A stretch of DNA of 64,000 nt, taken from assembly GCA_030068145.1 (NCBI GenBank), contig JAPJBO010000224.1, positions 1 through 64,000 of the forward strand. The letters are read 5' to 3'. Every line of letters begins with the position of its first letter. Position 1 is the stretch's first letter. Source of the stretch: Diplonema papillatum. Taxonomy: Eukaryota; Euglenozoa; Diplonemea; Diplonemida; Diplonemidae. Below the pieces are notes generated by a model. It was not told where the DNA came from, made no database searches, and saw only the letters and a list, made by a program, of their open reading frames with translations. A program made the translations under genes and the position numbers. Below, one piece after another: positions 31,036 through 41,795 of this stretch.

Positions 31036-31309
31036 GATTTCCCCCCCCCTGTGCATGAAACATATATATGAGTTGCAAGATTCTGTCTAAACTGTTGTAA
31101 AGACTACACAGGTGAGGTCCAGCCTTAGAGGCTGGTGTTTAGAAAGCGGGTGTCACACCCGCTTTTCGGGTGTGGATTTATGGACTCGGACACACCCTCT
31201 TTAACGTGCTACCTAACTAAGATTCCCCCCCCCTCCCCCTCAAACATGCATGAGAGGCGGTGTTCTGCCTAAACATTAAACTAAGTTTTCCCCCCCTCAG
31301 ACTTTTTAC

Positions 31310-31935
31310 ACCGCTGTCCGCAGACACTCAGGTTCCGCGCTGATGATGGTCCTTATGTGTCCGTGACTGAAGGACCGAAACACTGCGCAGACGGGGACCA
31401 GTGCGTAAAAGTCGGTCTTTGAGTGCGTGAGCCCCTCCGAAGAAAGGTCCATCACACTGACGGGGATCAGTGCGTAAAAGTCGGTCTTTGAGTGCGTGAG
31501 CCCCTCCGAAGAAAGGTCCATCACACTGACGGGGATCAGTGCGTAAAAGTCGGTCTTTGAGTGCGTGAGCCCCTCCGAAGAAAGGTCCATCACACTGACG
31601 GGGATCAGTGCGTAAAAGTCGGTCTTTGAGTGCGTGAGCCCCTCCGAAGAAAGGTCCATCACACTGACGGGGATCAGTGCGTAAAAGTCGGTCTTTGAGT
31701 GCGTGAGCCCCTCCGAAGAAAGGTCCATCACACTGACGGGGATCAGTGCGTAAAAGTCGGTCTTTGAGTGCGTGAGCCCCTCCGAAGAAAGGTCCATCAC
31801 ACTGACGGGGACCAGTGCGTAAAAGTCGGTCTTTGAGTGCGTGAGCCCCTCCGAAGAAAGGTCCATCACACTGACGGGGATCAGTGCGGTGTTGAGCGCA
31901 TATCCATTCCAAGCACGTTCTTGCAATCCCCCCAC
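31310..31935 (+). repeat. Dispersed repeat D1, copy 2, with internal 69-bp tandem expansion
   Basis: Normal D1 sequence on both sides; between about 31391 and 31873 there are seven copies of a 69-bp unit (GTGCGTAAAAGTCGG ... AAAGGTCCATCACACT). The unit is divisible by 3, which produces two long minus-strand open frames that are not genes. A ~30-bp hairpin (AAAGCGGGTGT/ACACCCGCTTT) lies just upstream at about 31143-31168. Confidence 0.9.
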
Positions 31936-32108
31936 ATGAGACCCAAACACTAAGCCAAGCTTTTCCCTGTACGGGCGGCTTTTGGTCGAAAACTTCTTGG
32001 AATTTACACCTGTTCCCGAGGTTTTGACGTGTGTTTGGACGCGTTGGAGGGGTGGATGGGCCGTTTTTCGGTGAAAATAAATTCGGTGCACCCTAGCCCC
32101 CTCCGCAG

Positions 32109-32739
32109 ATTTTGGCCACCTGCAGGCGGCTCCTGGTGGTTCGAAAAGAGCATGACCAACATAGTAAAGTGGGTCCTCCCCTCCTGGCCTCAGGGCTCAA
32201 GGAGGACGGAAGGATCGCTACCTTTCCTGTTGGTAATATGATGGTCAACCACGCACGAAACGAAATCAAAGACTGGCAAATGAAAGTGACTGGTATTCAT
32301 AATACCGGTAATATGGCAAGAACGCTGATCACTAGAGTGAGTCAATAAAACCCCTCGGCAGACTGCTCAAAGGACTGCGCATCATCTTCGGTTGATTGTC
32401 GGCAACGGAATTTAAAAAAAAACAGGTGGTCGTGGACCAGGAAACACAAGCGGCTCCGACGCAGACGGTGAAGCGCCTTCGGTCATACACCGCGACCCGG
32501 AGCGGCACAAGTTCCGCATTGTTCGCGAGCCGGCTGACGAAGCGCTCCGTGCCCACATCATCCAGTCAGGCCAGCTCTTAGCTGTTTCCCAGCACAGGAA
32601 GCACGTCGAAGCAGTGGAAACCATCGCCAAAAGTCTCGAACGGGGGCACCCGTCGGAAGCCACGAACCTGCTCGAAATGCACCTGCGCCACGGCGGACGA
32701 GGCGCTGCGTCGTCTGCTGCGTCCGACGACAGCGGCTAG
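32109..32739 (+). CDS. 3' exons of an unrecognised gene
   Basis: An internal exon begins after a strong acceptor (CCCCCTCCGCAG, ending 32108) and ends about 32307 at a GTAATA donor. A 118-nt intron leads to a final exon, 32426-32739, whose phase fits. The final exon has no ATG and is protein-like throughout: IHRDPERHKFRIVREPADEA, then VETIAKSLERGHPSEATNLL, and an Ala/Ser/Asp-rich end. The upstream part contains SGLKEDGRIATFPVGNMM. I recognise no domain. The 5' exons are not visible; the D1 expansion lies directly upstream, so the gene may be broken, or the first exon may lie further left. Confidence 0.45.
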
Positions 32740-33912
32740 CGGCTCGCGGCAGAACCCAGCATACTGCGGCAGCAAGCTGCACTCCAACGTCTCTCTACAA
32801 GTCCGAACCAGGCAAGCACACAACCATTCGAAAGACGGCCAGTCCGTCTGACTGAGTAAGGTGCGTTTCCGGCAGTTTAGGCTCTGCAGCTTGACCCCCA
32901 ACAAAGTGCTGAATCTTCACTGTATGGGAGAGGGTGCACCGATTGGCGTGTGAGTATTGATGCTTAACCTTCAAGAAAGGAGGTAGGGGGGGATGTTCTA
33001 GAAGTCGGAGCCGTAGCTAGTCTGCAGCAAAACAAATGCGGACTACCTTAAAAAGCTCCTGACGAGTATAAAAATACTCATTTGCGTGCGTGAGTGTTGT
33101 TTGTGAGGCTTGTACTTGTACTTGTACGTGTGCGCGGTGGAATCACTCCATTGCGTGGACTTCCTCCCATCGTGGTCTTCAACTCGTACGGGCCCATGGA
33201 GATGCAAATAATCCAACCAATTGCCAATCAACCTTCTGTACCCATACCTGGCCGATTCCGACTTTGTTCTTCTGCGGGTTATGAGCAACTCGACTGCTGT
33301 GTTTCTCCCGATCGTTTTTAGAGTCAAACTGTTCACCGCAGAGCCGCGCAGAGCCGCCGCAAGCATATCGTCTGCCCTTAGCGGCTAGCAACCATTACAT
33401 GCACTTGCAACCAGTAGTGCACGAACGATCGTTGGGTGCACAAGCAACCGTGTTAGCAACCATTAGGTTTAGTAAGGGATTGCATTAGTACGATCGTCCC
33501 TCGGGACTACTGACAGGCCTTCAACTACCCGAGCAGCGCACTGTGCACGCGTTGCCAATAGCCGTGCTTGCTCACGTGGACGGGCCACCGCGAGGAGGTT
33601 GGCAACTCCGATTCAGATCCTCGCCATCACCTGCATTAACAAGGCTCGATGCGTTAGGGCACCAGCAACCATTAGGTACACTAACAACCGTTCGATGCAC
33701 TAGCAACCGTACAAGCAACCATTAGGTGCACGAGCACCAACCAGCCGTCTTCGACGCTTTTCCCAATGCATTCTCTTCGCCTCTTTCCTTTTTGGGCAAA
33801 GCGTGGCCCTATGAAGCCAACCTTAACTCTAAACAACCGCAGAGGGAGGAAAAGAGTGGGGCGAGTTCCCTCCCCCCTCCCGTGCCCCCCCCCCCCCCCC
33901 CCCCCTTCCCAG
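32740..33912. other. Intergenic/5' flank of the BTB gene
   Basis: 33380-33740 has loosely repeated AGCAACCATTAGGT and related motifs. It ends in a C-rich tract (33864-33906), which could be the polypyrimidine tract of an acceptor TTCCCAG (33912) just before the BTB start. An upstream noncoding exon is therefore possible. Confidence 0.4.
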
Positions 33913-33916
33913 CCCG

Positions 33917-36156
33917 ATGAGCGACAAAGACGGGGCCCGCTGCGCAGCGAAGAGTCCGTTCGGGCTCAGCGCAAGCTTCGGCACGCTGTCGTCGCAGAAC
34001 TGCTTCTCGAGCAGCTTCGCGGGCGGCAGCAGCAGCGGCGGCGCGTCGCCGGCCGCCGCCGGCGGAGGCTGCGCGAAGCTTTCGCCGGCCTCGAAGCTGA
34101 GCGGCTCGCTGCTGCTGGCTGACGACGGCGGCGGCTGCAAGGCCGCCACGCCCGAAGCATGGTCGCCGTCCTGCGGCCGGGAATACACGCATCAGCGCAT
34201 TTACGGCCTCGACGTCCCCCGCAGCGAAAGTCCGAGCGTCGGTGTGTATTTCACTTCAACGGACATGAGGGTGGCGGCACCAGTACCAAAAACGCCGGGA
34301 GATTTGGGACTGCCGTTCATCGGACCAAACACGGAGCAGGAAAAACAACCGGAGGGAAGAAGTCGCCTCCACGTCTTGCAACCTGAGTCTCCCACACACT
34401 ACATATCTTGGAAAGCTGCACTTTCTTCGTGTAGTAGGGTGTCTTGTGGATGTGCATGGAAAAAAAGGGGAGATCTCATTCTCTTGCATCGGGCCGTACC
34501 GTTAACCGCAATAGGTCTCCTAGGCTAAAATCCTCTGGCCGACAGAACAATGTAGGTAAGGGAAGTCGGCAAACTGGATCCGTAACTTCGGGAGAAGGAT
34601 TGGCTCTGAGGACACATGCGGGATTGTCAGTGCGGGTCAACCTCTTCTCACCGTCATCCTCAACGACTGACACTGCCGGAAACCAGAATGAGCAACCTGG
34701 TGGGGCCGTTCTCTAGCAGCCAGTCGACAGTGGTGATAGGAGGAGCTCAATAGCAACATCACAAGACGTCAAAAACCGACCCACCAGCCGTCGCAGTCAA
34801 ACAGCAACCCAAGAACCACCCACCGCATCTCACAGCACCGGTGCAAGTGGGGACGCCGACGCGGGCTACAAGAGAGAGTAAGGAGGAAGACAACTCTATG
34901 CGCCAAAAGTCCAGAAAGTCCATGGTAAAGAGAGAAAACTCAAGATACCGTCACTGAAACGGCACGCGACAAAACGCAGAAAGTAAATAATGCTGTCGAC
35001 AACGAAAGGAAAACTGTTCCAGGTACTCGAGACTACGGCTTGAACACACACACACACATACACAGGAGCGGACCGTGAGGTGCTCGGCGAGTTCTGCGGA
35101 ACCGGAGACTTCTCGGACTGCATCGTGCGCTGCGAAGATGGGGCCGAGATCCCGGCGCACCGGATCATCCTCGCGATGAGCTCGCGGGCGTTTTCAGCCA
35201 TGCTCGGCGGCGGCTTCCGCGAGTCCGAAACGTGCGCGATCGACATCGAGGCGAGCAGGCCGGTCGCGGAGCTCTTCTTGAAGCACGTCTACACCCGCGA
35301 GATCCGCATCACCCCCGACTCCGCCCTCGGGCAGTACCTGCTGGCCGACAAGTACGGATTCCCCGAGCTGCGGGCCGCGTGCTTCGCGGTGCTGGTAGAG
35401 TCGCTGGCGGAAGACACTGTGTTCGACGTGTTCCGCGCGAAGGCGACGCCGGAGCTCGAAGCGGCGTGCATCTCGGAGATCGCCTGCGGCGACGTCGACG
35501 ACCTCGCGCGGGCCACGGGGTTCGCAGAGCTGCCGGAGGCGGATCTATTGCACGTGATGGAGTGCCTTGCCGAGCGGTACCAGCCGTCCGCCGAGTATCT
35601 CTTCCGCTTCGCTTGGCGCTGGACGCAGCACGACGAAGCCAACCGGCGGTGCAGGCCCATCTGGCCGTGTCTCCTCCTCGGGCGGCCCGTGGCGCGTCAC
35701 GACCGCCACGGGCGGAGTGTCGCGCAGCACGACGACGTCGATCCGCGCGACATCCGGTACATGTCGCTGGGCCTCGCGTCCGCCGGCGCCCAGCCCCCGG
35801 CCAAGCCGCCCCTCATCGACGCGGGCCTGCTGTCGATGCCGACCCTCGTCGGGAAGGCGCGAACGGTGCTGTCACCGGCAGACCACGCGGCCCTCATGCA
35901 GCGCCGCCTCCTCTCGTCTCCCCCCCCCTCGGCTGCCGCCCGGAGGTCGCAGTTTTCGGACTCCGGGGCGCTCGACTGCGAGGGCTTTCCCTCCGACCCC
36001 CACCTGCGGTACGCCTGCATCCGCGACTGCCCGCAGTCCATCGTCGAAGCTCTTCTCGTCCGCTTCATGAAGCAGAGAAGCGGTCAGTACTGGCCCGTCC
36101 GGTATGTGTTCGGAGCGGTGGTCCTGACAAGTGCATCGCGCCCTTTCATTTTTTAA
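33917..36156 (+). CDS. BTB/POZ-domain protein, two visible exons
   Basis: Exon 1, 33917-34241, encodes MSDKDGARCAAKSPFGLSAS then a Ser/Gly/Ala-rich low-complexity segment. An 824-nt intron (donor GTGTGT, acceptor CATACACAG at 35065) joins in phase to exon 2, which starts GADREVLGEFCG. Exon 2 encodes a BTB/POZ fold: DFSDCIVRCEDGAEIPAHRI, LAMSSRAFSAMLGGGF, and the LLADKYGFPELRAACFAVL helix pair, then a BACK-like helical stretch. BTB domains dimerise and often act as adaptors for cullin-3 ubiquitin ligases. No Kelch or MATH repeats follow; the remainder is low-complexity. The frame stops at 36154-36156, but a good donor (GTATGT at 36102) suggests the true exon ends there with 3' exons missing, as MITE D3 is inserted just downstream. 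Confidence 0.7.
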
Positions 36157-36176
36157 TAGTACATCTGTACTGACGG

Positions 36177-36387
36177 GAACATTTCCGGAACAACGGCTGC
36201 ACATGAAAGAGAAAACGAAGCCAACGAAAAAAGTGCTAATACAGGAAAACCCCCCCAGAGAGGCTTATACCCTGTACACGCGAAGAACAAGAAACTTTTG
36301 CCTTATCATTTCCATCACCTTTGGTCAGTTGATGCTGATCGTCCGTTGCTTTGTTTATCAGTGCAAGCCCCAACTCCGGAAATGTTC
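36177..36387. mobile_element. MITE D3, copy 2
   Basis: Same 13-bp terminal inverted repeats as 14622-14829; 211 bp. It sits 20 bp past the last in-frame stop of the BTB exon and may have separated that gene from its 3' exons. Confidence 0.8.
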
Positions 36388-36803
36388 TTTCATAAGCGCC
36401 GGTACACCAGGGAAAGCCTGCTACACGGGAGACAAGCTTCACGTGTTCGGCGGTACTGCAGAGCCACGGGCCTACGGGTCAAGTGGCTACGATTTCCTAA
36501 ACTGCAGAACCACAGCATCAAGGCGTGGCGCACCTTGCGGGGCTTGGCGCTTGCGCTGTACACAAGCTCGTCGAGACGGTCAGCCACAGGACAGAGCGGA
36601 CGGGCACTGCGCTGACTCCGACTCAAGCCTTGCAAACTGTGGTTGACCGTCAAGTTCCTGGACCAGGAGCGGCCTTTTTCTTCTACATAAGTGCCAGCTA
36701 GGAAGGAATTGCTCGACAACAGCTAGAACCGAAGGGATCCAAAGTGCTGTATCTACCGAACCACGTGTTGAACAGGTGAGGTCATGCGGGTCCACCCCTA
36801 TAT
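36388..36803. other. Spacer, no supported gene
   Basis: No repeat or gene recognised; the random open frames on each strand have no motif. Confidence 0.35.
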
Positions 36804-37165
36804 AAATACTTGAGGAGACTGCCAGTTGCGAAATCTCATAGGAAATACTTGAGGAGACTGCCAGTTGCGAAATCTCATAGGAAATACTTGAGGAGACTGC
36901 CAGTTGCGAAATCTCATAGGAAATACTTGAGGAGACTGCCAGTTGCGAAATCTCATAGGAAATACTTGAGGAGACTGCCAGTTGCGAAATCTCATAGGAA
37001 ATACTTGAGGAGACTGCCAGTTGCGAAATCTCAAAGGAGCAACGATGACTCGCCACTATCCTCCCCACACTATCGCAACAGTATTCCAGTCTCAAAGGAG
37101 ATACATGTGCTGTAGCCCACACGAAACACAGGTAAATCTGGGTTCAGTGGCGGGTGTAAGCGTCT
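36804..37165 (+). repeat. Dispersed repeat D2, copy 3, with six 39-bp tandem units
   Basis: 36804-37037 is six near-identical 39-bp copies of the AATACTTGAGGAGACTGCCA segment, which occurs once in other D2 copies. The usual D2 3' part (GCTGTAGCCCACACGAAACA, CAGGTAAATCTGGGTTCAGT) follows. No spacer-repeat structure like CRISPR. Confidence 0.9.
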
Positions 37166-37421
37166 AGCACGGAGGAAATGAGAAGCTCGTCACCACGTGG
37201 CGATCTCAGTCGCGTCCTGAATCCAGCTTTACGGAAGAAACGAGGTACAGGCTCTGTGCTCAACGAAAACGACGCACTCTTCCCATGCTGATCCCCGCGT
37301 TCAGGCGGACAAGCGATGAACTTAAGCACACATACACACAGAAAGCTGTACGCACACGTGGCTGCCGAATCTCGGCACCACGTTCGGCACGAGACCGTGT
37401 GGTCTGCCCTGCAGAGCCTCG

Positions 37422-37895
37422 TCAACCGGCATTACGCGGAGACTGACGGGCAGGGCTTGTTTCAGTACAAACCGTAGTCGCGATCCTTCGCTTCTCTCGC
37501 TCCTCCCTGCCCGCTCCCTTGTTTCTCATGGTTTCGGCAGAGTGTTCCATTTGATGTGGCTGCCACGAGTTTCTGGTCTTCCCCGTCTCATCAAATCCCA
37601 ATAACGTCCTGTGATCTGACCCCAACCGACGCTCTACGGTGTCGAATGTGCATGCTGCCCTGATGGGGTGTAACAACGTCTTGAAGGGTTGCCCGCCACA
37701 ACTCGCCAAAGACCACTGAACCCCGAGGTTCTTGATTACCTGGCCAATGGGCGACGAGAATGTATCCTTTTCCCTTTTCTCGAGGCATTGGATAGCATAC
37801 TCGATGGCTTCAATCTGGTGAGCTGGTGCGTTCGAACACTGTTCCTCGAAACCGCCAAATGTGCGTTTCAACGTGGACGGCAATTTCAGCACCAT
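37422..37895 (-). CDS. Possible minus-strand ORF, unrecognised
   Basis: 157 codons with an ATG at 37895. The composition is protein-like: MVLKLPSTLKRTFGGFEEQC, IEAIEYAIQCLEKREKDTF, IGQVIKNLGVQWSLASCGG. No homology recognised, no flanking repeat and no splice evidence. It is not an obvious shadow because the opposite strand is not more coding-like. Could be chance. Confidence 0.25.
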   Translation of the reverse strand: MVLKLPSTLKRTFGGFEEQCSNAPAHQIEAIEYAIQCLEKREKDTFSSPIGQVIKNLGVQWSLASCGGQPFKTLLHPIRAACTFDTVERRLGSDHRTLLGFDETGKTRNSWQPHQMEHSAETMRNKGAGREEREKRRIATTVCTETSPARQSPRNAG

Positions 37896-38086
37896 TGGCC
37901 TGCCGCTTATCTGAAATACGGAGTAGTCCGCTGTGACAGGCTAAGAACAGCCACGGTGTTCGGCTGACGATTTCCAAAGCCGTCTGGTCCCGTGAGGTTC
38001 GCACTTCGAAGGCAATGGTTGCATTTTGGAGAAAGAAAAACAGGTTGGTGCGACTGAAACTCTCACCGACCAGACCAAACCAGCCC

Positions 38087-38215
38087 CTCACCGCTGTTCT
38101 GCCTACCGACACTCAGATTCCCGCGGTCCCGCGGGGTCCCGCGGTGAAAAAAGTCCGCGTAAAGGGACCGAAATACGAGGTATCAGTCCACGCGCGTTCT
38201 TGCATTGGGGGGGGA
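38087..38215 (+). repeat. Dispersed repeat D1, copy 3
   Basis: Retains ACCGCTG, CCGACACTCAG, AAAGGGACCGAAA and GCGCGTTCTTGCATT. It ends in a G-run instead of a C-run and is followed by a G/A tract. Confidence 0.6.
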
Positions 38216-38272
38216 GGGGGCAGTGCTGACACTACCCTGAGAGCCCCCAACGACTTTGCAAGGGACCCCCCC

Positions 38273-38629
38273 AGGCATCTTGTTAAGAACCATCCATCCA
38301 TCCATCAGCCGGCTGACCCCCCCCCCCCCCCCCCCCCCCAGGCTATTTTCACTGTGGAGGGGGGAGACGCTACCTGTCACACTCTAAGGTGGTCACCACG
38401 GTGGGCGGTCAGAAAAAAAAAATTTTTTTTTGCCCCAAATACCCCAAATACCACACTTTGGAAAATTTTTGTGGGCCCACTTTTGGCAGGGAATTTTGAC
38501 CATTTCACCTTAGAGAATTTGACCACCCAGCCTCCAAGGCAACTGCACTGTAGAGGGGGGGGGGGGGGGGGGGGGTCTGGTTTATCCGGCCATCCGGCCA
38601 AAGTGGCTGATCCTTAACAAGAGCGCTGG
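38273..38629. mobile_element. 357-bp non-autonomous derivative of the RT/USP/SAP element
   Basis: Left end (L) AGGCATCTTGTTAAGAACCA; right end (R) ...TCCTTAACAAGAGCGCTGG, so TCTTGTTAAG is inverted at the two termini. Between lie a long C-run, block M (CACTGTGGAGG..., CCCAAATACCCCAAATACC..., CAACTGCACTGTAGAG), a G-run and R. The same blocks appear in the same order, spread over 42262-48542, with the RT/USP frame between L and M and the SAP gene inside M. It therefore looks like a copy that lost both cargo segments. Confidence 0.7.
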
Positions 38630-38679
38630 ACCCCCCCCCCCCCCCCCCCCCCATCCACATGCATTGGGGGGGGGGGGGA

Positions 38680-38880
38680 CAGGGTCTTTATTAGCGGCCC
38701 AGGGTCTTTATCCGCGGAGAAAAAGTCTTTATTCGCGCCCGAAAAGTCTTTATTCGCGCCCAAAAAGTCTTTATTCGCACCCAAAAAGTCTTTATTCGCG
38801 CAAAAGTGGCTTTTTACGCGGAAAAAGCGCTCTTTTCGGGGGAAAAAAGTCTCTAATAGCGCTCGCTAATAAAGACTTTT
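38680..38880 (+). repeat. ~22-bp tandem repeat with inverted end
   Basis: About six copies of AAAAGTCTTTATTCGCGCCC, followed at 38848-38880 by the motif in opposite orientation (TAATAAAGACTTTTT). It has the same fold-back style as other elements here. A C20 and a G12 tract lie just upstream. Confidence 0.75.
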
Positions 38881-38984
38881 TCCGAAGTTTCAGAAAATTT
38901 GCACGATTGCAAAAGTTGGCACCAATTTTTTTCGTCAAAAGTTTGGGCCAAAAATTTTTGGGTCTCAAATACCCCGAGATAGAC

Positions 38985-40360
38985 AACCGACTCCAGATAT
39001 GCAAACTCTTTCGAACGCTGCACACGGGTATCCTTCAAGTGACCTCTAACTATCATGTTGCATAAGGCGTATCCGGATCTGAAAGCCGAAGACTTTGTAA
39101 CACTTTACCGCAACCGAAGTCGCGAACCGGGTTCGGCTTGCACTGCAAAAGCAGCATAATTGTGTCTTGCGCACGAGCGCGGAAATCCGCCACCCGCCAT
39201 TCGGCTAGATATTGCAAGAACACAATTGCGAAGCGTACTGCAAACGGATAGTGTTACGAAGGCGAACGAATCATGCGGAACCTATGGAGGGGCCCCTCGA
39301 CAGCTTTCAGAACACGGCATAGTGAGCCACGATACGGATAAGCGTGTGCACATTCTACTTCCGGTTGGTCGGATCTGCATTTCCCGAACGCAAGCGAAGG
39401 ACGGTGGGCTAACAACCCAAATGGCCACAGACGGAGTCTGAGGCTCTCCACATTACATCACGCAAGAATGGCTGATTCCTTCCTGAAGTCATCGGCTGTC
39501 TTTGTGCCCACAGGAAGCGCGAACTGAACGCAAGGACCTTCCAGACGTGGAACACTGTACGGAGAGAAGACCACGCAACGGAGCAGGCGCCCACAAGTAG
39601 TTTCTAACAGGACTAATCCCTCACACCGAAGTGATCATGAGTTGCCTTAACGAAACGAACCTTGTGGAGCTGAACTCAGGCTGATAGGTGGGCCTTCTAC
39701 AACTTAGCACCGGTCAGCAAGTAAACGTATCCGACCCCTGGCACAGAAGGCACGCGGTGGCTATCGGTAAACTGCATCGCGCACTCAGACAGAATTGTCA
39801 GCATGTACTTGGAACCCCTTCTCACGATCAGTAACCTGGACGACAATTACGCCGGAAGAAAGAAAGGACTGACGAATATCCTCGGGCTGTTTCGAAAATC
39901 TTCACACAAAATACAGTCTACAATACATGGGTCAAAAGGGATTCCCCCCCCCAAAAAAAAGACTCCAGATACGCAAACTCTTTCGAACGCTGCACACGGG
40001 TATCCTTCAAGTGACCTCTAACTATCTGTTGCATACGCGTATCCGGATCTGAAAGCCGAAGACTTTGTAACACTTTACCGCAACCGAAGTCGCGAACCGG
40101 GTTCGGCTTGCACTGCAAAAGCAGCATAATTGTGTCTTGCGCCCGAGCGCGGAAATCCGCCACCCGCCATTCGGCTAGAGTGCAAGAACACAATTGCGAA
40201 GCGTACTACAAACGGATAGTGTTACAAAGGCGAACGAATCATGCGAGAACCTATGGAGGGGCCCCTCGACAGCTTTCAGAACACGGCATAGTAAGTCAAG
40301 AGTCGGATAAGCGTGTACACATTCTACTCCCGTTTGATCTGCATTTTCCACCTTGCCCCC
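38985..40360 (+). repeat. Segmental repeat blocks B-A-B
   Basis: Block B (ACTCCAGATAYGCAAACTC to CACATTCTACT) occurs at about 38988-39362 and again at 39960-40325. Block A (TGGCCACAGACGGAGTCTG to a C-run/A-run) is 39420-39958. Blocks A-B, in the same order and about 98% alike by eye, recur at about 61550-62460. Both lead into a G-rich telomere-like array. No gene recognised. Confidence 0.85.
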
Positions 40361-40403
40361 CTTTCTTTGATCTGCTGTGTGTATTTGCAAAAACAGTTCC
40401 GGC

Positions 40404-40745
40404 ACATTATGCGGGTTTGCGGTTAGGGTATGCGAGTTTGCGGGGTTTGCGGGTTAGGGTATGCGGGTTTGCGGGTCTGGGTATGCGGGTATTAGGGTTG
40501 GCGGGTTCGGGTATGCGGGTTTGCGGGGCTTGCGGGTTAGGGTATGCGGGTTTGCGGGTTCGGGTATGCGGGTATTATGGTTGGCGGGTTCGGGTATGCG
40601 GGTTTGCGGGTTTTTGCGGGTTAGGGTATGCGGGTTTGCGGGTCTGGGTATGCGGGTATGAGGGTTGGCGGGTTCGGGTATGCGGGTATTAGGGTTGGCG
40701 GGTTCGGGTATGCGGGTTTGCGGGGTTTGCGGGTCTGGGTATGCC
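40404..40745 (+). repeat. Telomere-like degenerate G-rich array, copy 1
   Basis: Irregular strings of GCGGGTT, TTAGGGT, TTCGGGT and ATGCGGGT. About ten TTAGGGT-type units are scattered among variants. It lies interstitially, next to block B. Degeneracy and position argue against a true telomere. Confidence 0.8.
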
Positions 40746-41795
40746 AGCCCGGAGCTTCGCGTCCTCCAGTGATAAGAGGCGCTCTGCTGTGGCGGCCCTA
40801 ACTCCGCGACTGTGCCGGGGTGTCGTATCGTCATCGGGCACGATGGTCGCTGGAGCTTGGGGGTCTTCTGGTGGAAGTGGTGCAGGGTGCAGGGGTGCTG
40901 CAGCCTGACCGGTTTGGAGGTTGTTGATCGGGGGGACGGGAAGCTGGTTTTGAAGTGGCGGTGCATGGTGGCGAAGTAGAAACTCGCTATCGGTTAGTCG
41001 TGATGAAAGAGTACAGTGTACAAAGCAATTTACGTGTACAGCAAAGCGATTTACAATAGTTGCGTTGATCAAAGCGAATACACAGCGTGCCACAGCCCCC
41101 CGCCTTCGTATCTGGGTCGTATCTGTGGTTATCAGGGTGTGTGTTTATCAATCGGGGTTGGTCTGTGTTCTGGGTTTGGGCAATTTTTTGACCAAGAATT
41201 TTCGACAAAAATTTCGACCAAAAATTTTTGACCAAAATTTCACGGATTGGAAACGATAGTTATATAAAACGATCATTTTCGAAAGTGAAATATCATCGTT
41301 TTTTATCGTTTTCAAAAAACGATCGTTTTTTGCTTCTCAAATTTTCCTGTTGTAATTATGAACCAACCAATCTTTGGCGCGTCTATTTCTTGTGCAAAAT
41401 TGACTTTGGTGGCCAGATTCAGCTGTTTCATGGCCTTTCATGTAGGAAAGGGTAGCCAACATGCTCTTTTTCTCGTCCTTTTCCGCAATCGTGCGCTTTC
41501 TAGCCCACTCAAGGATTATCGACATGTATCCTTTCCAACTCAACTCTGAGGCTGGCGGCGTAGACTGAAGGTTTGCTGCTCATCGAAGTGCTTTTTCTAC
41601 TTATTTGTGGACTCATCCTCGAACACTAGCTGCAATTGCGCTTCCCAGCTGTGGCTTCTCCCGCCGGATGCCCTCGGCCGCGCTCCTGTGCTGTGGCGGC
41701 TTGTGGCAACTCTTGACCAAGCCAACAAGTTTCTGCTATTTCCAGCTTCTTGTCCAGCTCGTCCGTTTTGATGTACTTCTTCATGATTCCTGGGG
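40746..41795. other. Intergenic region, no supported gene
   Basis: AT-rich at 41170-41340, with repeated TTTTTGACCAAAA and AAAACGATCATTTT motifs. Minus-strand frames at 41337-41543 and 41597-41884 have some protein-like runs (WARKRTIAEKDEKKSM) but are broken and unrecognised. Confidence 0.35.

Noticed and set aside
31306-32091. 261-codon minus-strand ORF with 23-aa repeats
   Set aside because: Produced by the 69-bp tandem units; two frames are open simultaneously.
36804-37037. CRISPR array
   Set aside because: Units are contiguous identical repeats without variable spacers, and the host is eukaryotic.
40404-40745. True telomere
   Set aside because: Highly degenerate, short and interstitial, with another copy at 62.5 kb.
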